From: Clostridiales bacterium
Lineage (GTDB): Bacteria > Bacillota > Clostridia > Lachnospirales > Lachnospiraceae
Direction: 5' to 3'
Assembly: GCA_014799595.1 (NCBI GenBank)
Contig: JAAVHR010000016.1
Location: 8,756-51,837 of the forward strand
Length of the DNA stretch: 43,082 bases
In this document: one piece after another, positions 9,382-19,594 of the stretch
Numbering within the stretch: position 1 is the first letter of the stretch
How the letters are laid out: every line of letters begins with the position of its first letter
Notes under the pieces: model-generated
What the model was told of the DNA's origin: nothing
What the model saw: only the letters and a program-made list of their open reading frames with translations
The model's database searches: none
Translations under genes and position numbers: made by a program

Positions 9382-10644
9382 TTATATTTTTTCTGTTAGT
9401 TCTCCTATTGGCAAGGTAATAGAAAATACAGTTCCTTTATAATCACTGGATACACTAATTTGTCCATGATGAAGAAGAATTACCTTCTTTGCAATGGCAA
9501 GTCCCAGACCAGTTCCTCCAGTTTCTAGTGAACGGGAATTCTCCACCCTGAAAAACTTATCAAAAATATGTCCCAAATCTTCCTCTGAAATAATCTCTCC
9601 AAAATTGGTCAAAGTCAGATAAATGTTTTCTTCATCCTCTTTTAAACAGACTCTTATCACTTTTCCATCTTTTCCATACTTGACTGCATTGCTAAACAAA
9701 TTGGCAATTCCCCTTGCCAGCAAGTCCGGATCTGCCATAAGCCGTCCTTGTACCAATTCGTCTTGCACAATACATTCTAATTTAGCCTCTTCAAAACTAG
9801 GGTAAAATTCCTCCACCATTTGCTGCATAAACTTTTTAAAATTCAAGTTGTGCTTATTTATTTGTACCTTCTCTGCTCCCACTTTGGTAAACTCAAATAA
9901 ATCGTTAATAAGTTTTTCCAAGCGTTTTGATTTATCATAAGCAATAGTGACATACTTTTCTCTATCTTCATTTGTCAATTCATTTTTTCTTTTTACTAAA
10001 TCAAGATAACCAATAACAGAAGTCAAAGGTGTCCGTAAATCGTGTGCCACATTGGTAATCAAATCACTTTTTTCTTTCTCATACTCCCGTTCATTCTCAA
10101 TCAATGTCTGTATTTCCCTTGTCATATTGTTTATCTTTTCTGCAATATTAGCAATTTCATCTTCTCCTATAACTCTCACGGACTTGCGGAAATCTCCTTT
10201 TGCGATCTCATCAATTCCATTAGATATTTCTGCCAGATAATCTGATGTTTTATGGGTAAACATGTGAAAATATGTCAAAAAGATTCCTATATAAATCAAA
10301 ATGGCAATCGTAATTAATAGGTAAAGAAATCTTTGTATCTTCTCAATATGAGCAAGAAATCTTTTTCTGGAACCATTCGCTACAATCACTTCATTTGCAA
10401 TCTTGTCTTTTGGTCTATACTCTGGCTTTTTGTCTTCTTCTGTATCTTTTTCTTCCAAAACCTCTTCTGTCACTGTCTTCTCCACCATCTCCTGTGTAGA
10501 AACCTTCAATCTATCCTTAGTAAAAAGATCAACTGCAAAAAAAATTCCTGTAATCAATACAACTTCTGTTACCAATGCTAAAATTAAGCTTAACAGGCTG
10601 TAAAGCATTATTTTAAACCGAAAACTTCTCCAAAAATTATTCAT
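9382..10644 (-). CDS. Sensor histidine kinase (VanS-like)
   Basis: HAMP-like region, H-box HDLRTPLTSVIGYLDLV, N-box NLFSNAVKYG, G-box GGTGLGLAIAKKV. The start is set at the internal ATG overlapping the response-regulator stop (gATGAATAA). Confidence 0.93.
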   Translation of the reverse strand: MNNFWRSFRFKIMLYSLLSLILALVTEVVLITGIFFAVDLFTKDRLKVSTQEMVEKTVTEEVLEEKDTEEDKKPEYRPKDKIANEVIVANGSRKRFLAHIEKIQRFLYLLITIAILIYIGIFLTYFHMFTHKTSDYLAEISNGIDEIAKGDFRKSVRVIGEDEIANIAEKINNMTREIQTLIENEREYEKEKSDLITNVAHDLRTPLTSVIGYLDLVKRKNELTNEDREKYVTIAYDKSKRLEKLINDLFEFTKVGAEKVQINKHNLNFKKFMQQMVEEFYPSFEEAKLECIVQDELVQGRLMADPDLLARGIANLFSNAVKYGKDGKVIRVCLKEDEENIYLTLTNFGEIISEEDLGHIFDKFFRVENSRSLETGGTGLGLAIAKKVILLHHGQISVSSDYKGTVFSITLPIGELTEKI

Positions 10645-11332
10645 CGATTTTATATCCCACTCCCCATACTGTTTTGATAATCTTGGCATTTCGAGGGTTT
10701 ATCTCTATTTTTTCCCTTAAACGTCTGATATGTACCATAACTGTATTATTCGCCTCATACATCTTCTCGTTCCACACCTGTTCAAAAATCTCATCTGTGC
10801 TATACACTTTCCCTGGATGGGAGGCAAGCAATGTGACTATTTTAAACTCAATTGGTGTGAGTTTTACCTCTTTTTCATTGGCAATCACTTTATGGTTTAT
10901 CGTATCAATACGTAAATTACTTACCACAATCTCTTTTGCCTGCCGTTCTTGTGGCACATTAAAGGTGGTATATCTTCTTAATTGGGATTTTACCCTTGCC
11001 ATAAGTTCTAGTGGATTAAAAGGCTTAATTACATAGTCATCTGCACCATTACTAAGTCCTACAATTTTATCCAAATCTGTAGACTTTGCACTAAGCATAA
11101 TGATAGGAAGATTACTCTTCTCCCGAACCATATTACACATTGTTAGTCCATCCACTTCCGGCATCATAATATCTAAAATCATCAAATCAATCTGTTGTCT
11201 TTCAAATATTTCCATGCCTTCTTTTGCACTATTTGCTTTGTATACCTGATAACCATCGCTGACCAGATGAATTTCTACTAAATCTGCAATTTCTTTATCA
11301 TCATCTACTACTAGAATACTTGCTCCTGGCAT
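10637..11332 (-). CDS. OmpR/PhoB-family response regulator
   Basis: Receiver domain (VVDDDKEIADL, DLMILDIMMPEVDG) plus winged-helix C-terminus (TPIEFKIVTLLASHPGKVYSTDEIFEQVW). Confidence 0.94.
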   Translation of the reverse strand: MPGASILVVDDDKEIADLVEIHLVSDGYQVYKANSAKEGMEIFERQQIDLMILDIMMPEVDGLTMCNMVREKSNLPIIMLSAKSTDLDKIVGLSNGADDYVIKPFNPLELMARVKSQLRRYTTFNVPQERQAKEIVVSNLRIDTINHKVIANEKEVKLTPIEFKIVTLLASHPGKVYSTDEIFEQVWNEKMYEANNTVMVHIRRLREKIEINPRNAKIIKTVWGVGYKIDE

Positions 11333-11435
11333 CTTATCTCCCCTTTCTTATAGTCCGATATATCTTCTATATCCTACCATAGATTTTGAGAAAAAATCCT
11401 TACAAAAAACTTACAATATTTTAAACTTTATATTA

Positions 11436-13751
11436 CTATTCAGCCTTTTTTACAGATAATGATATCACTGGAAGGTACTCCCATTCTTCCTCATCATTTG
11501 TTCTTTTGTTGGTTTTAAACCGGATTTTTAATATATTCTCTTTATTTACATAATTCTCGGTTTTTCTTATGCTTTTTTCCTTACCACTTTCAAAAACCAT
11601 CTCATATTTCCCTGTCTTATAATTATAAAGCAAAACTTCACCATCAAAAACAGCTTCTTCTTTCTGATCCATAGAAGGATTGCCATCTTTCAAATAATAA
11701 ATTCCTGTTAAAGTATCTCCCTGTTTTAGGGTGTATTCCATATCCACGCTTCGTGTCTTAGAATAATTAAAAGTATAATCCGAGTCTATTACACCATCTA
11801 CATCCTTAGCTGCTACAAGAAGATTTGGCACAAATTCATCACTTTTATAAGTATAATCTATCTCTACAGGCATCCTGCAGGTGGTAATTCCATCACAGTC
11901 AATGCCCCACTCCCCATTCATTTTTTCCCTGTCTTCTTTTAAATCAATGCAAGAGAAAACCCCTTCATTCCCTTCAAACAATCCATCATAGAATATAGTT
12001 TGATAACGTATAGCTTCTACTGTCATTTTTTTTTCATCTTTTGTACCAAACAATCTCTCTGAAAATGCATCCCTATTATCTGTTGATATTAGAGTATTTT
12101 TATTAATTTCTTTTGTTTCCCCATCTTTTATAGTACCTAGTATATGGCATTCGTTTTCTGTTATCAAAACAGCATATTTGAGAGTATATCCCGTATGGTT
12201 TGTAAAAGTTCCCTGACAATGGAATTGTTCACTATTAATCTTGCTTTCATAACCTTTTCCCATCTTACGGTTTTGTTCAGATATAAGGAGATTTTTCTCA
12301 AAAGCTGATACATATTTTACAGATACATACTGGTTCTTCTCTCCTTCATAAAAACCAAGCTTATAGTTATCAGAGGAAGTTGTCTGTTCTGAATCAACAT
12401 CTCCCTCTTCTGAATATACGGTTCTTCCTTCTGGTATTGCTAATGTATAATTTTGATTATTGGCAGAACTAATCTGTAAAATATTTTTTTCCTTGGGATT
12501 CGTATCACTCTCATCAGAAAAACGAATCTCTCCCCGATACATGATAAATGGTCCTGCAATTCGTGTATTACTTGCCATTATATATACCACTATAATAAAG
12601 ATAAAAGCCAATACCGGAACCGCCATCCATGTTTTTTCCAGTTTATCCCTTTTCTTTAAAATAAAATAAACACCAAAAGAAACACATATAATATAAATTA
12701 AAAAAACGATACCATAAAGAAATATATTGGGAAGATTGCTGGCATCCTTTGCTTGTAATTCATCACCTACATATAGACCATTCTCATTTCCTGTATTCGG
12801 AAATTCTGTTATTCCAAATTGTTGGTTGAGCTGGTAATCTATATACCTTTTTCCTTTTTCTTTCTTTTCATTGTTAGCAACTGCCAAATTTACATCATAT
12901 ACCCAGATACTTCCTTTTCCTGCTGAAATACTGTGTATATTGTAATTTCCTTTTTTATCTTCATAAATGGTCTCTCCTTCAAAGGATAACTTGGCTCTAT
13001 TATCACTTGAAAATTCTCCTATTTTCCCTTTCAAAAAATCATCCTGAAATATTCCAAGGGTATCACTAGCATTTTTCCCTGTTCCTATAACTAAGTCTCC
13101 ACCTTCTTCTACCCATGTCTTTAAAGTCTTGTATTGTTCCTTGCTAAGCTTTGCTGTCTGAAAATCATTGATATAAATCCGATCTAAGGCATCTATTTCC
13201 TCTGCAGTCTCTGGCATATTCTTCTTATCTAACCAGGTTACATTTGTATAATTCTGTAAATATCCCATATCTGGTTTATTTTCTGTAAGCACACCTGTCA
13301 AATACTCATAACTGCCTGATAAATTTACTTTTATCCGTACCTTCTTAAGTACTTTTTCATCTTCATCTGTAATACGCACTAATATATTCTTATAACCACT
13401 TTGCATACGAAAAGGGATCTCTATGTTTTTTGTTTCTCCTTTTCCAATAGAAAACTCTTTCTGCTTCATAGTATTATAATTATTTACCACAGTAATGATT
13501 TGAATCAGTCCATTAAAATTCTCACCATGATTGGTAATCGTTACTTTCATCTGACTGTTTCTGCCTACTTTTACATAGTTGCTAAGTGCAGTTTCTGCCT
13601 CTATATCAAACTGATTATTTTCTTTTTTCTCTCCTGTTTCTGCTTTTATCATACCTTCTTGACGGAAAATTCCTAACAGACATAATACTATACAAAACAG
13701 AAGAAGAATCTTTTTCCATAAATTCTTTTTCATGTTCATTCCATCCTCCAT
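11436..13751 (-). CDS. Large membrane protein, paralogue of 6984-9362
   Basis: 771 aa with the same architecture and shared motifs (signal peptide, YVKVGRNSQMKVTITNHGENFNGLIQI, EEGGDLVIGTGKNASDTLGIFQDDFLKGKIG, LKKRDKLEKTWMAVPVLAF, SNTRIAGPFIMY). Confidence 0.8.
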   Translation of the reverse strand: MEDGMNMKKNLWKKILLLFCIVLCLLGIFRQEGMIKAETGEKKENNQFDIEAETALSNYVKVGRNSQMKVTITNHGENFNGLIQIITVVNNYNTMKQKEFSIGKGETKNIEIPFRMQSGYKNILVRITDEDEKVLKKVRIKVNLSGSYEYLTGVLTENKPDMGYLQNYTNVTWLDKKNMPETAEEIDALDRIYINDFQTAKLSKEQYKTLKTWVEEGGDLVIGTGKNASDTLGIFQDDFLKGKIGEFSSDNRAKLSFEGETIYEDKKGNYNIHSISAGKGSIWVYDVNLAVANNEKKEKGKRYIDYQLNQQFGITEFPNTGNENGLYVGDELQAKDASNLPNIFLYGIVFLIYIICVSFGVYFILKKRDKLEKTWMAVPVLAFIFIIVVYIMASNTRIAGPFIMYRGEIRFSDESDTNPKEKNILQISSANNQNYTLAIPEGRTVYSEEGDVDSEQTTSSDNYKLGFYEGEKNQYVSVKYVSAFEKNLLISEQNRKMGKGYESKINSEQFHCQGTFTNHTGYTLKYAVLITENECHILGTIKDGETKEINKNTLISTDNRDAFSERLFGTKDEKKMTVEAIRYQTIFYDGLFEGNEGVFSCIDLKEDREKMNGEWGIDCDGITTCRMPVEIDYTYKSDEFVPNLLVAAKDVDGVIDSDYTFNYSKTRSVDMEYTLKQGDTLTGIYYLKDGNPSMDQKEEAVFDGEVLLYNYKTGKYEMVFESGKEKSIRKTENYVNKENILKIRFKTNKRTNDEEEWEYLPVISLSVKKAE

Positions 13752-13848
13752 TACTCATAATATTCATTTGTTTTATCCTACCATATCTTTTTTATGGAAA
13801 TCCTTACAGAAAACTTACAATTTGTGACTTTTTTTATAAGTAGACAAA

Positions 13849-13897
13849 AAGAACTTCCTAATAGACGAAAATATATACAGTCTATTAAGAAGTTCTT
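13849..13897. terminator. Terminator-like hairpin
   Basis: AAGAACTTCcTAATAGAC ... GTCTATTAaGAAGTTCTT, 18-bp stem with one mismatch. Confidence 0.6.
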
Positions 13898-13908
13898 CCC
13901 AAGTGCAT

Positions 13909-14232
13909 TTATCCTTTTGTCATACCTACAAAATACAATACCAAAACACATATAAATAATATACTATTTTCAATTAATCCAACAATTGGTCTGGTATTTT
14001 GGGCATCTGGATCACGAAGTCCCTTAATTGCCATTACAATGGCTCCTATGATTACAAAAAATAATAAAAATCCTAACACCCCTATCCAAAGACCTGCTTC
14101 TCCTTCTGCCATATATGCCATTAAAAATAACAACACATATCCCATAACAACTCCAAACCCCATCAAGATGGAAATTAATCCTGGAATAGATTTGTATTGT
14201 TCAATAGATGCATATTCATTTTTTCTTCCCAT
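13909..14232 (-). CDS. Small membrane protein of unknown function
   Basis: 107 aa with three hydrophobic segments. Confidence 0.65.
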   Translation of the reverse strand: MGRKNEYASIEQYKSIPGLISILMGFGVVMGYVLLFLMAYMAEGEAGLWIGVLGFLLFFVIIGAIVMAIKGLRDPDAQNTRPIVGLIENSILFICVLVLYFVGMTKG

Positions 14233-14255
14233 ATTTCTTCTCCTTTTCTTTATCC

Positions 14256-14283
14256 GTAACTGTTCAGAACCATGAACAGTTAC
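14256..14283. mobile_element. 28-bp minimal TIR-TIR element, copy I
   Basis: GTAACTGTTCA-GAACCA-TGAACAGTTAC perfect 11-bp palindrome. Flanks CTTTATCC / GTTTATCT match 6/8. Confidence 0.65.
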
Positions 14284-14322
14284 GTTTATCTTTAATTATT
14301 CACACAAGTCACCTGTCTGATC

Positions 14323-14455
14323 GTAACAGTTCAGCCGAGGGCTGCTCTGTTACGGAATGGGGCAAGCTTCGCATATAAATTGCCCCATTCCCCTCCTGTT
14401 TTATTCTTTTATACGGTCTGCACAGCGGAGTGTGCAGACCTACCTGAACTGTTAC
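14323..14455. mobile_element. MITE-like element, copy G (133 bp)
   Basis: Perfect 12-bp TIRs GTAACAGTTCAG / CTGAACTGTTAC. Internal hairpins GGAATGGGGCAA..TTGCCCCATTCC and GGTCTGCACA..TGTGCAGACC. Flanks GTCTGATC / GCCTAATC match 6/8. Confidence 0.75.
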
Positions 14456-14465
14456 GCCTAATCAT

Positions 14466-14924
14466 CTATAAAAAGTATTTCAATCGTTTCTTTTGTGTAA
14501 GGAAAAATAAATATCCTAACATTCCACCCATTGTATTCATCAACAAATCATCTACATCAAAAGTTCCCACTTGAAAAGATAACTGAATCAATTCTATAAA
14601 CAGGCTAAATTCAAAACTATATAATACCACACAGAAGAAAGTTCTATTCTGCTTGCTTACAATAGGCAATAAAAACCCAAAAGGTGCAAAAGCAAGTACA
14701 TTTCCGAATATATTCACAATGAATCCTTCCCATCCAATAACATCCCTATATTTAATAAAACGCTTAATCTCCTGTAGTGGTATTAAGTTATAATGATATT
14801 CTCCAGTCTCTCCTCTGCCATATCGTTCACTAAAGAACAAAAAATATGCCAAAACCGCCAGATACACTACAAAAATGCCAACAACTACTGGTTTTCCCCA
14901 TTTTTTCACCGTTTTGGCTTTCAT
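14466..14924 (-). CDS. VanZ-like family membrane protein
   Basis: 152 aa; NIFGNVLAFAPFGFLLPI ... ELIQLSFQVGTFDVDDLLMNTMGGMLGY. Confidence 0.88.
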   Translation of the reverse strand: MKAKTVKKWGKPVVVGIFVVYLAVLAYFLFFSERYGRGETGEYHYNLIPLQEIKRFIKYRDVIGWEGFIVNIFGNVLAFAPFGFLLPIVSKQNRTFFCVVLYSFEFSLFIELIQLSFQVGTFDVDDLLMNTMGGMLGYLFFLTQKKRLKYFL

Positions 14925-15038
14925 ACCCCTCTCCGCCTTTCTTACCTACCATTACATTCTATTTTACAATTCCAAAATAGTCTGAACCTATTATATCAAT
15001 TCTCCATTCTCCAGTAAACTAAAAATTATTATTGAACT

Positions 15039-15222
15039 GTTACAGTTCAGCCATGTCATTCATATTTTGCCAGTATACACTAAGGATAAAATTTTTTAAA
15101 ATTGGCTGACAAAATATGAATGTATGGCGTTAAGCATATAAAAGTATATGTACAACTTGCCCTCTGTGAGCAAGCTCCCTCGTGCAAGTTGCACATATAC
15201 TTTTGCATGACTGAACTGTTAC
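15039..15222 (+). mobile_element. MITE-like element, copy J (~184 bp)
   Basis: GTTACAGTTCAG ... CTGAACTGTTAC. Body is an inverted relative of 21294-21480 (shared AAAAGTATATGTA..GAGCAAGCTCC..ACATATACTTTTGCATG and TCATTCATATTTTGCCAG). No clear TSD. Confidence 0.65.
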
Positions 15223-15293
15223 TTACAAATTAAAAACAACACGCCACAGCCTTATTCTGACTATAGCGTATTGTTTTCTTTTGTATTATGTCT

Positions 15294-15427
15294 GTAACTA
15301 TTCAGGTAGAAACACGCATTTACTGCGTGTTTCGTAAGAAAAATGAAAGTTGATTGTTCTAAGCCCTTCGCCGAAGGCGAATTATTATGGGCTTAGAACG
15401 TAACTGTTCATGGTTCTGAACAGTTAC
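15294..15427 (-). mobile_element. MITE-like element, copy B (134 bp)
   Basis: GTAACTATTCAG ... CTGAACAGTTAC. Perfect 8-bp flanking duplication TTATGTCT (15286-15293, 15428-15435). Inverted copy of 1244-1377. Confidence 0.9.
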
Positions 15428-15447
15428 TTATGTCTTTGGTTTATATC

Positions 15448-17889
15448 CTACTTACGAAGTTCAATTCCTAGTTTTTCCAATCCTTTTAGAATTTTGTCCA
15501 TTACATTAGTAATTTCTTTTTCCTCTAAAGTATGGTCTGCTGCACGGAAGGAAATGGAATAAGCCACAGATTTATAACCTTCTGTAATCTGCTCTCCTTC
15601 GTATACATCAAATAAAGTACAGTTCTCCAATAATTTTCCGCCATTTTTGCGGATAACTTCTTCTACCTGGCCTACTAAAATATCTTTTTTCATTACCATG
15701 CTAAGGTCTCTGCTTACTGCAGGATATTTGGCAATTCCTGTATATTTTATATCAAAGTTAGACAGCTCTACCACTGTTGGCATATCCAAAACTGCCACAT
15801 AAGCTTTTGTTCCTATGTCATAGCTATCTAAAACTTCTGGATGCACTTCACCCAAATATCCAACCACTTTATCACCATAAAGAATATTTGCCTGTCTGCC
15901 TGGATGTAAGAAATTCTTCCCTGCATCTGGATTGTATGTTTTCATTTCTTTTAATCCGGCTGCTTCAAGAACCTCTTCTACCACACCCTTTAAATCAAAG
16001 AAATCTCCATTTCCAAACATTCCCAAAGTCAACTGGGTTCTTTCGTCTGGAAGTTCCGTAACCGGCAATGCCTTTGGAATATATATATTGGCAATTTCAT
16101 ATAAACGTACGTCTTTATTTCTGCGGTTATAGTTCGTTGCAAGGGAAGTCAGCATACCATTTAATGGAAGAGTACGCATTATACTATAATCTTCTCCTAA
16201 AGGATTTGTAATCACAACGGTATCACGAAGACTATCCTTTTCCTCTATTCTTAATTTGTCAAATACCTTTGGACTTTCAAAGGAGTAAGTCATTGCTTCA
16301 CAGAATCCAAATTGCTCTGCTACATTTCTTACTATCTTCTCTACACGAAGTTTCAAAGTAAGTCCACCATTTGTACATGAGCCGCTTGGAAGTGTCATTG
16401 GAATTTTATCATAGCCATAGAAACGAGCCACTTCCTCTGCTACATCTGCAAGACATTTGATATCTTGTCTCCATGTAGGGATTATAAGTTCCTTTTTTTC
16501 TCTGTCAACAGCAAAATCAAGCTTTTCAAAATAACCAATCATGGTATCTTCATCAATATCTGTTCCTAATAATTTATTGATTTTCTCCACATGATATGCC
16601 ACATGCTCTGGTTTTCTTTCTTCTGGATATATGTCTACATATCCTCCTACTACTTCACCGGCACCAAGTTCTGTTATCAACTGGCAGGCACGGTTCATAG
16701 CTTCCATAGCAGTATTTGGGTCTAAACCTTTTTCAAATTTTGCCTGTGCATCAGTTCTCATGCCAAGTTTCTTACCAGATAAACGTATATTTGTTCCATC
16801 AAAGCATGCTGCCTCAAACAACATAGTTGTTACATCATCTGTAATTTTTGAATTTTCTCCACCCATAATTCCGGCAATACCAATTGCTTTTTCACCATCA
16901 CAAATGGTTAAAATACTTTCATCCAATTCTCTCTCTTGTCCGTCCAATGTGGTAAATTTTTCACCCTTTCCGGCTCTCTTTACTACAATTTTCTTTTCTG
17001 CAATGGTATCTAAATCATAAGCATGCATCGGCTGTGAATATTCTGCCATAACATAGTTGGTAATATCCACAATATTGTTAATTGGACGAATGCCAATTGC
17101 TGCCAATCTTCTCTGCATCCATTCTGGTGAAGGTGCAATTTTAATATTTTTTACAACTTTAGCCACATAACGGGTACATAAATCTGTTGCCTGTACATCT
17201 ACAGATATATAGTCGCTGGTCTTTTCGCTATTTTCTGTTACTTTTACTACAGGCGGACAGAACGGTTTGTCAAAGGTTGCTGCTGCTTCCCTTGCAATAC
17301 CAAGAATACCAAAGCAATCCACACGGTTTGATGTCACTTCATACTCTACCACTACATCATGAAGTCCTAATAATTCTGGTACACTGCTGCCAATTGGTGC
17401 ATCTTTGTATGTTTCATTATCACTTAAAATGTAAATTCCATCTGGTGCTGCATCTGGATACATATCCGTAGTAGAGCCTAATTCATCAATAGAACACATC
17501 ATTCCAAAAGATTCTACTCCCCGCAATTTTCCTTTTTTAATTTTAATTCCATCTGGATGAGGCTTGTCATCATGGGCACTCCCTGCCACACGTCCCCCAT
17601 CTAATACAACTGGAATTTTATCTCCTTCTTTTACGTTAGATGCACCAGTTACAATCTGTACCTGCTCTCCTTCTTCGGAAATCTGTACCTGACAGATAAT
17701 TAACTTGTCTGCATCTGGATGTTTTTCAATTTTAAGAATTTTTCCTACTACAATTTTCTCTAAATTCTTGTCTAATTCTTCATATCCTTCTACTTTTGTA
17801 CCAGATAATGTCATTGCATCCACATATTCCTGTGTTGTACAGTTCAATTCTGGCACATATTCTTTTATCCATGATAAAGGTGTATTCAT
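15448..17889 (-). CDS. pheT: Phenylalanine--tRNA ligase beta subunit
   Basis: 813 aa; MNTPLSWIKEYVPEL, tRNA-binding domain, B3/B4 and B5 domains, C-terminal FDX-ACB domain (KYPAVSRDLSMVM). Confidence 0.97.
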   Translation of the reverse strand: MNTPLSWIKEYVPELNCTTQEYVDAMTLSGTKVEGYEELDKNLEKIVVGKILKIEKHPDADKLIICQVQISEEGEQVQIVTGASNVKEGDKIPVVLDGGRVAGSAHDDKPHPDGIKIKKGKLRGVESFGMMCSIDELGSTTDMYPDAAPDGIYILSDNETYKDAPIGSSVPELLGLHDVVVEYEVTSNRVDCFGILGIAREAAATFDKPFCPPVVKVTENSEKTSDYISVDVQATDLCTRYVAKVVKNIKIAPSPEWMQRRLAAIGIRPINNIVDITNYVMAEYSQPMHAYDLDTIAEKKIVVKRAGKGEKFTTLDGQERELDESILTICDGEKAIGIAGIMGGENSKITDDVTTMLFEAACFDGTNIRLSGKKLGMRTDAQAKFEKGLDPNTAMEAMNRACQLITELGAGEVVGGYVDIYPEERKPEHVAYHVEKINKLLGTDIDEDTMIGYFEKLDFAVDREKKELIIPTWRQDIKCLADVAEEVARFYGYDKIPMTLPSGSCTNGGLTLKLRVEKIVRNVAEQFGFCEAMTYSFESPKVFDKLRIEEKDSLRDTVVITNPLGEDYSIMRTLPLNGMLTSLATNYNRRNKDVRLYEIANIYIPKALPVTELPDERTQLTLGMFGNGDFFDLKGVVEEVLEAAGLKEMKTYNPDAGKNFLHPGRQANILYGDKVVGYLGEVHPEVLDSYDIGTKAYVAVLDMPTVVELSNFDIKYTGIAKYPAVSRDLSMVMKKDILVGQVEEVIRKNGGKLLENCTLFDVYEGEQITEGYKSVAYSISFRAADHTLEEKEITNVMDKILKGLEKLGIELRK

Positions 17890-17945
17890 TTTATCTTACC
17901 TCCAAATTTTAGTTTGCTGATTTTTCGGTTTAACAAACTGGATTT

Positions 17946-18482
17946 TTATTCAAATTCCTCAATATGTTCAGAGTATTCTCTACTCGCATTTTCGCTGTTT
18001 ACTGCTTGAAAAATTTCTACTCTTTCATCACCATCTAAATATTCTCTAATATTAAAAGTCAACAGTATATCTGAATGGTTTTTATTTATGGCTTGCTTAA
18101 AGCGGATCAGTGCATTTTTACAATGCTCTATCATTTGATCACAATGCTTATCAAACAGTTCTGTATATTCATAGGTTTCTGGATTTGTAAAACGGTTTTC
18201 ATTGTCATCTAAGTATTTCTGCATATCCGCCGAAACGGTTTCAAAAGTATCAAATAAATCCCATTCTTCTTCGCAATACTTATAATACCAATAATCTTCC
18301 GAATCAACTTCAGCTTGTTCTTCTAAATAGTGAGTTGTATTTGCAACAACACCAATCGAATCCATTTCTCTCGCACAATCCAAAGAAAAGATATAGAGGT
18401 CATCATTTTCCTCTATCCAACTATTAAAAACATCTATCATCTGTTGAAAAATGCTATTTTCAAATTTTTCATAATCAAACAT
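17946..18482 (-). CDS. DUF4303-like acidic protein
   Basis: 178 aa; IFSLDCAREMDSIGVVANTTHYLEE ... YWYYKYCEEEWDLFDTFETV pattern resembles DUF4303. Lies between pheS and pheT. Confidence 0.65.
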   Translation of the reverse strand: MFDYEKFENSIFQQMIDVFNSWIEENDDLYIFSLDCAREMDSIGVVANTTHYLEEQAEVDSEDYWYYKYCEEEWDLFDTFETVSADMQKYLDDNENRFTNPETYEYTELFDKHCDQMIEHCKNALIRFKQAINKNHSDILLTFNIREYLDGDERVEIFQAVNSENASREYSEHIEEFE

Positions 18483-18529
18483 TTAGGTTATCCTCCAATT
18501 CCGATGTATGAAAGATTTATCTACTTCCA

Positions 18530-19549
18530 TTAAAACTGTTTCAAAAATCTCACATCATTTTCATACAACAATCTCATATCATCTATTTCATATTTTAGAA
18601 GTGCAATTCTCTCTAAACCGACTCCAAATGCAAATCCCACATATTCTTCTGGATCAATTCCACTCATTTCCAATACATGAGGGTGTACCATTCCACATCC
18701 AAGAATTTCAATCCATCCTTCTCCCTTACAGAAACGGCACCCTTTTCCTCCACATTTAAAGCAGGAGACATCCATCTCGGCACTTGGTTCTGTAAATGGG
18801 AAATGATGTGGTCTGAATTTTACCTTTGTATCTTCTCCAAAGATTTCTTTTGCAAATTGCTGTAGAGTTCCTTTTAAATCTGCAAAGGTTACATTCTTAT
18901 CTACAACCAGTCCTTCTACCTGATGAAATGTTGGTGAATGGGTTGCATCCACTTCATCGGAACGGTATACACGTCCTGGTGCTATAATCCGGATAGGAAC
19001 CTTTCCTTTTTCTAACTCATGCACCTGAATAGAGGAAGTTTGTGTACGAAGCACAATATCCTTATTGATATAGAATGTGTCCTGTTCATCCTTCGCCGGA
19101 TGGTTCGCAGGAATATTCAATGCCTCAAAGTTATAGTAATCCATCTCTACTTCAGGCCCCTCTAAAACCTCATAACCCATTCCCACGAAAATTCTTTCTA
19201 TTTCTTCTAAAGCAATAGTATTAGGATGGCGGTGTCCCATCATTGGTTTCTTCGCAGGAAGAGTTACGTCTATAGTCTCTTTTTTCATTTTTTCTTCACG
19301 AAGTTTCTTTTCAAATGCAGCCTTCTTCTCTTCTAAGATTCTCTCGATCTCTTCTCTGGCTTCATTCACCAACTGACCTACTTTTGGTCTATCCTCTGGT
19401 GCTACATCCTTCATAGATTTCAACACAGAAGTAAGTTCACCTTTCTTTCCTAAAAAAGCAACTCTTACATCATTGAGTGCTTCTAAATGCTGTGCTGCAT
19501 TGATTTGTTCCAATGCACTGTCTTTCAAACTTTTTAATTTTTCTTTCAT
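18530..19549 (-). CDS. pheS: Phenylalanine--tRNA ligase alpha subunit
   Basis: [44 protein letters not shown] ... class II motifs, [17 protein letters not shown]. Start is at the internal Met; upstream residues of the listed ORF fall in the leader. Confidence 0.96.
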   Translation of the reverse strand: MKEKLKSLKDSALEQINAAQHLEALNDVRVAFLGKKGELTSVLKSMKDVAPEDRPKVGQLVNEAREEIERILEEKKAAFEKKLREEKMKKETIDVTLPAKKPMMGHRHPNTIALEEIERIFVGMGYEVLEGPEVEMDYYNFEALNIPANHPAKDEQDTFYINKDIVLRTQTSSIQVHELEKGKVPIRIIAPGRVYRSDEVDATHSPTFHQVEGLVVDKNVTFADLKGTLQQFAKEIFGEDTKVKFRPHHFPFTEPSAEMDVSCFKCGGKGCRFCKGEGWIEILGCGMVHPHVLEMSGIDPEEYVGFAFGVGLERIALLKYEIDDMRLLYENDVRFLKQF

Positions 19550-19594
19550 GATTTGCTCCTTTCTATTGTATACCTTCAGGTGTAACATCAAATC

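Noticed and set aside
9382-11332. Calling the two-component system a vancomycin-resistance VanRS
   Set aside because: There are no vanHAX-type genes; the VanZ-like protein at 14466-14924 is a broad family and not evidence for resistance.
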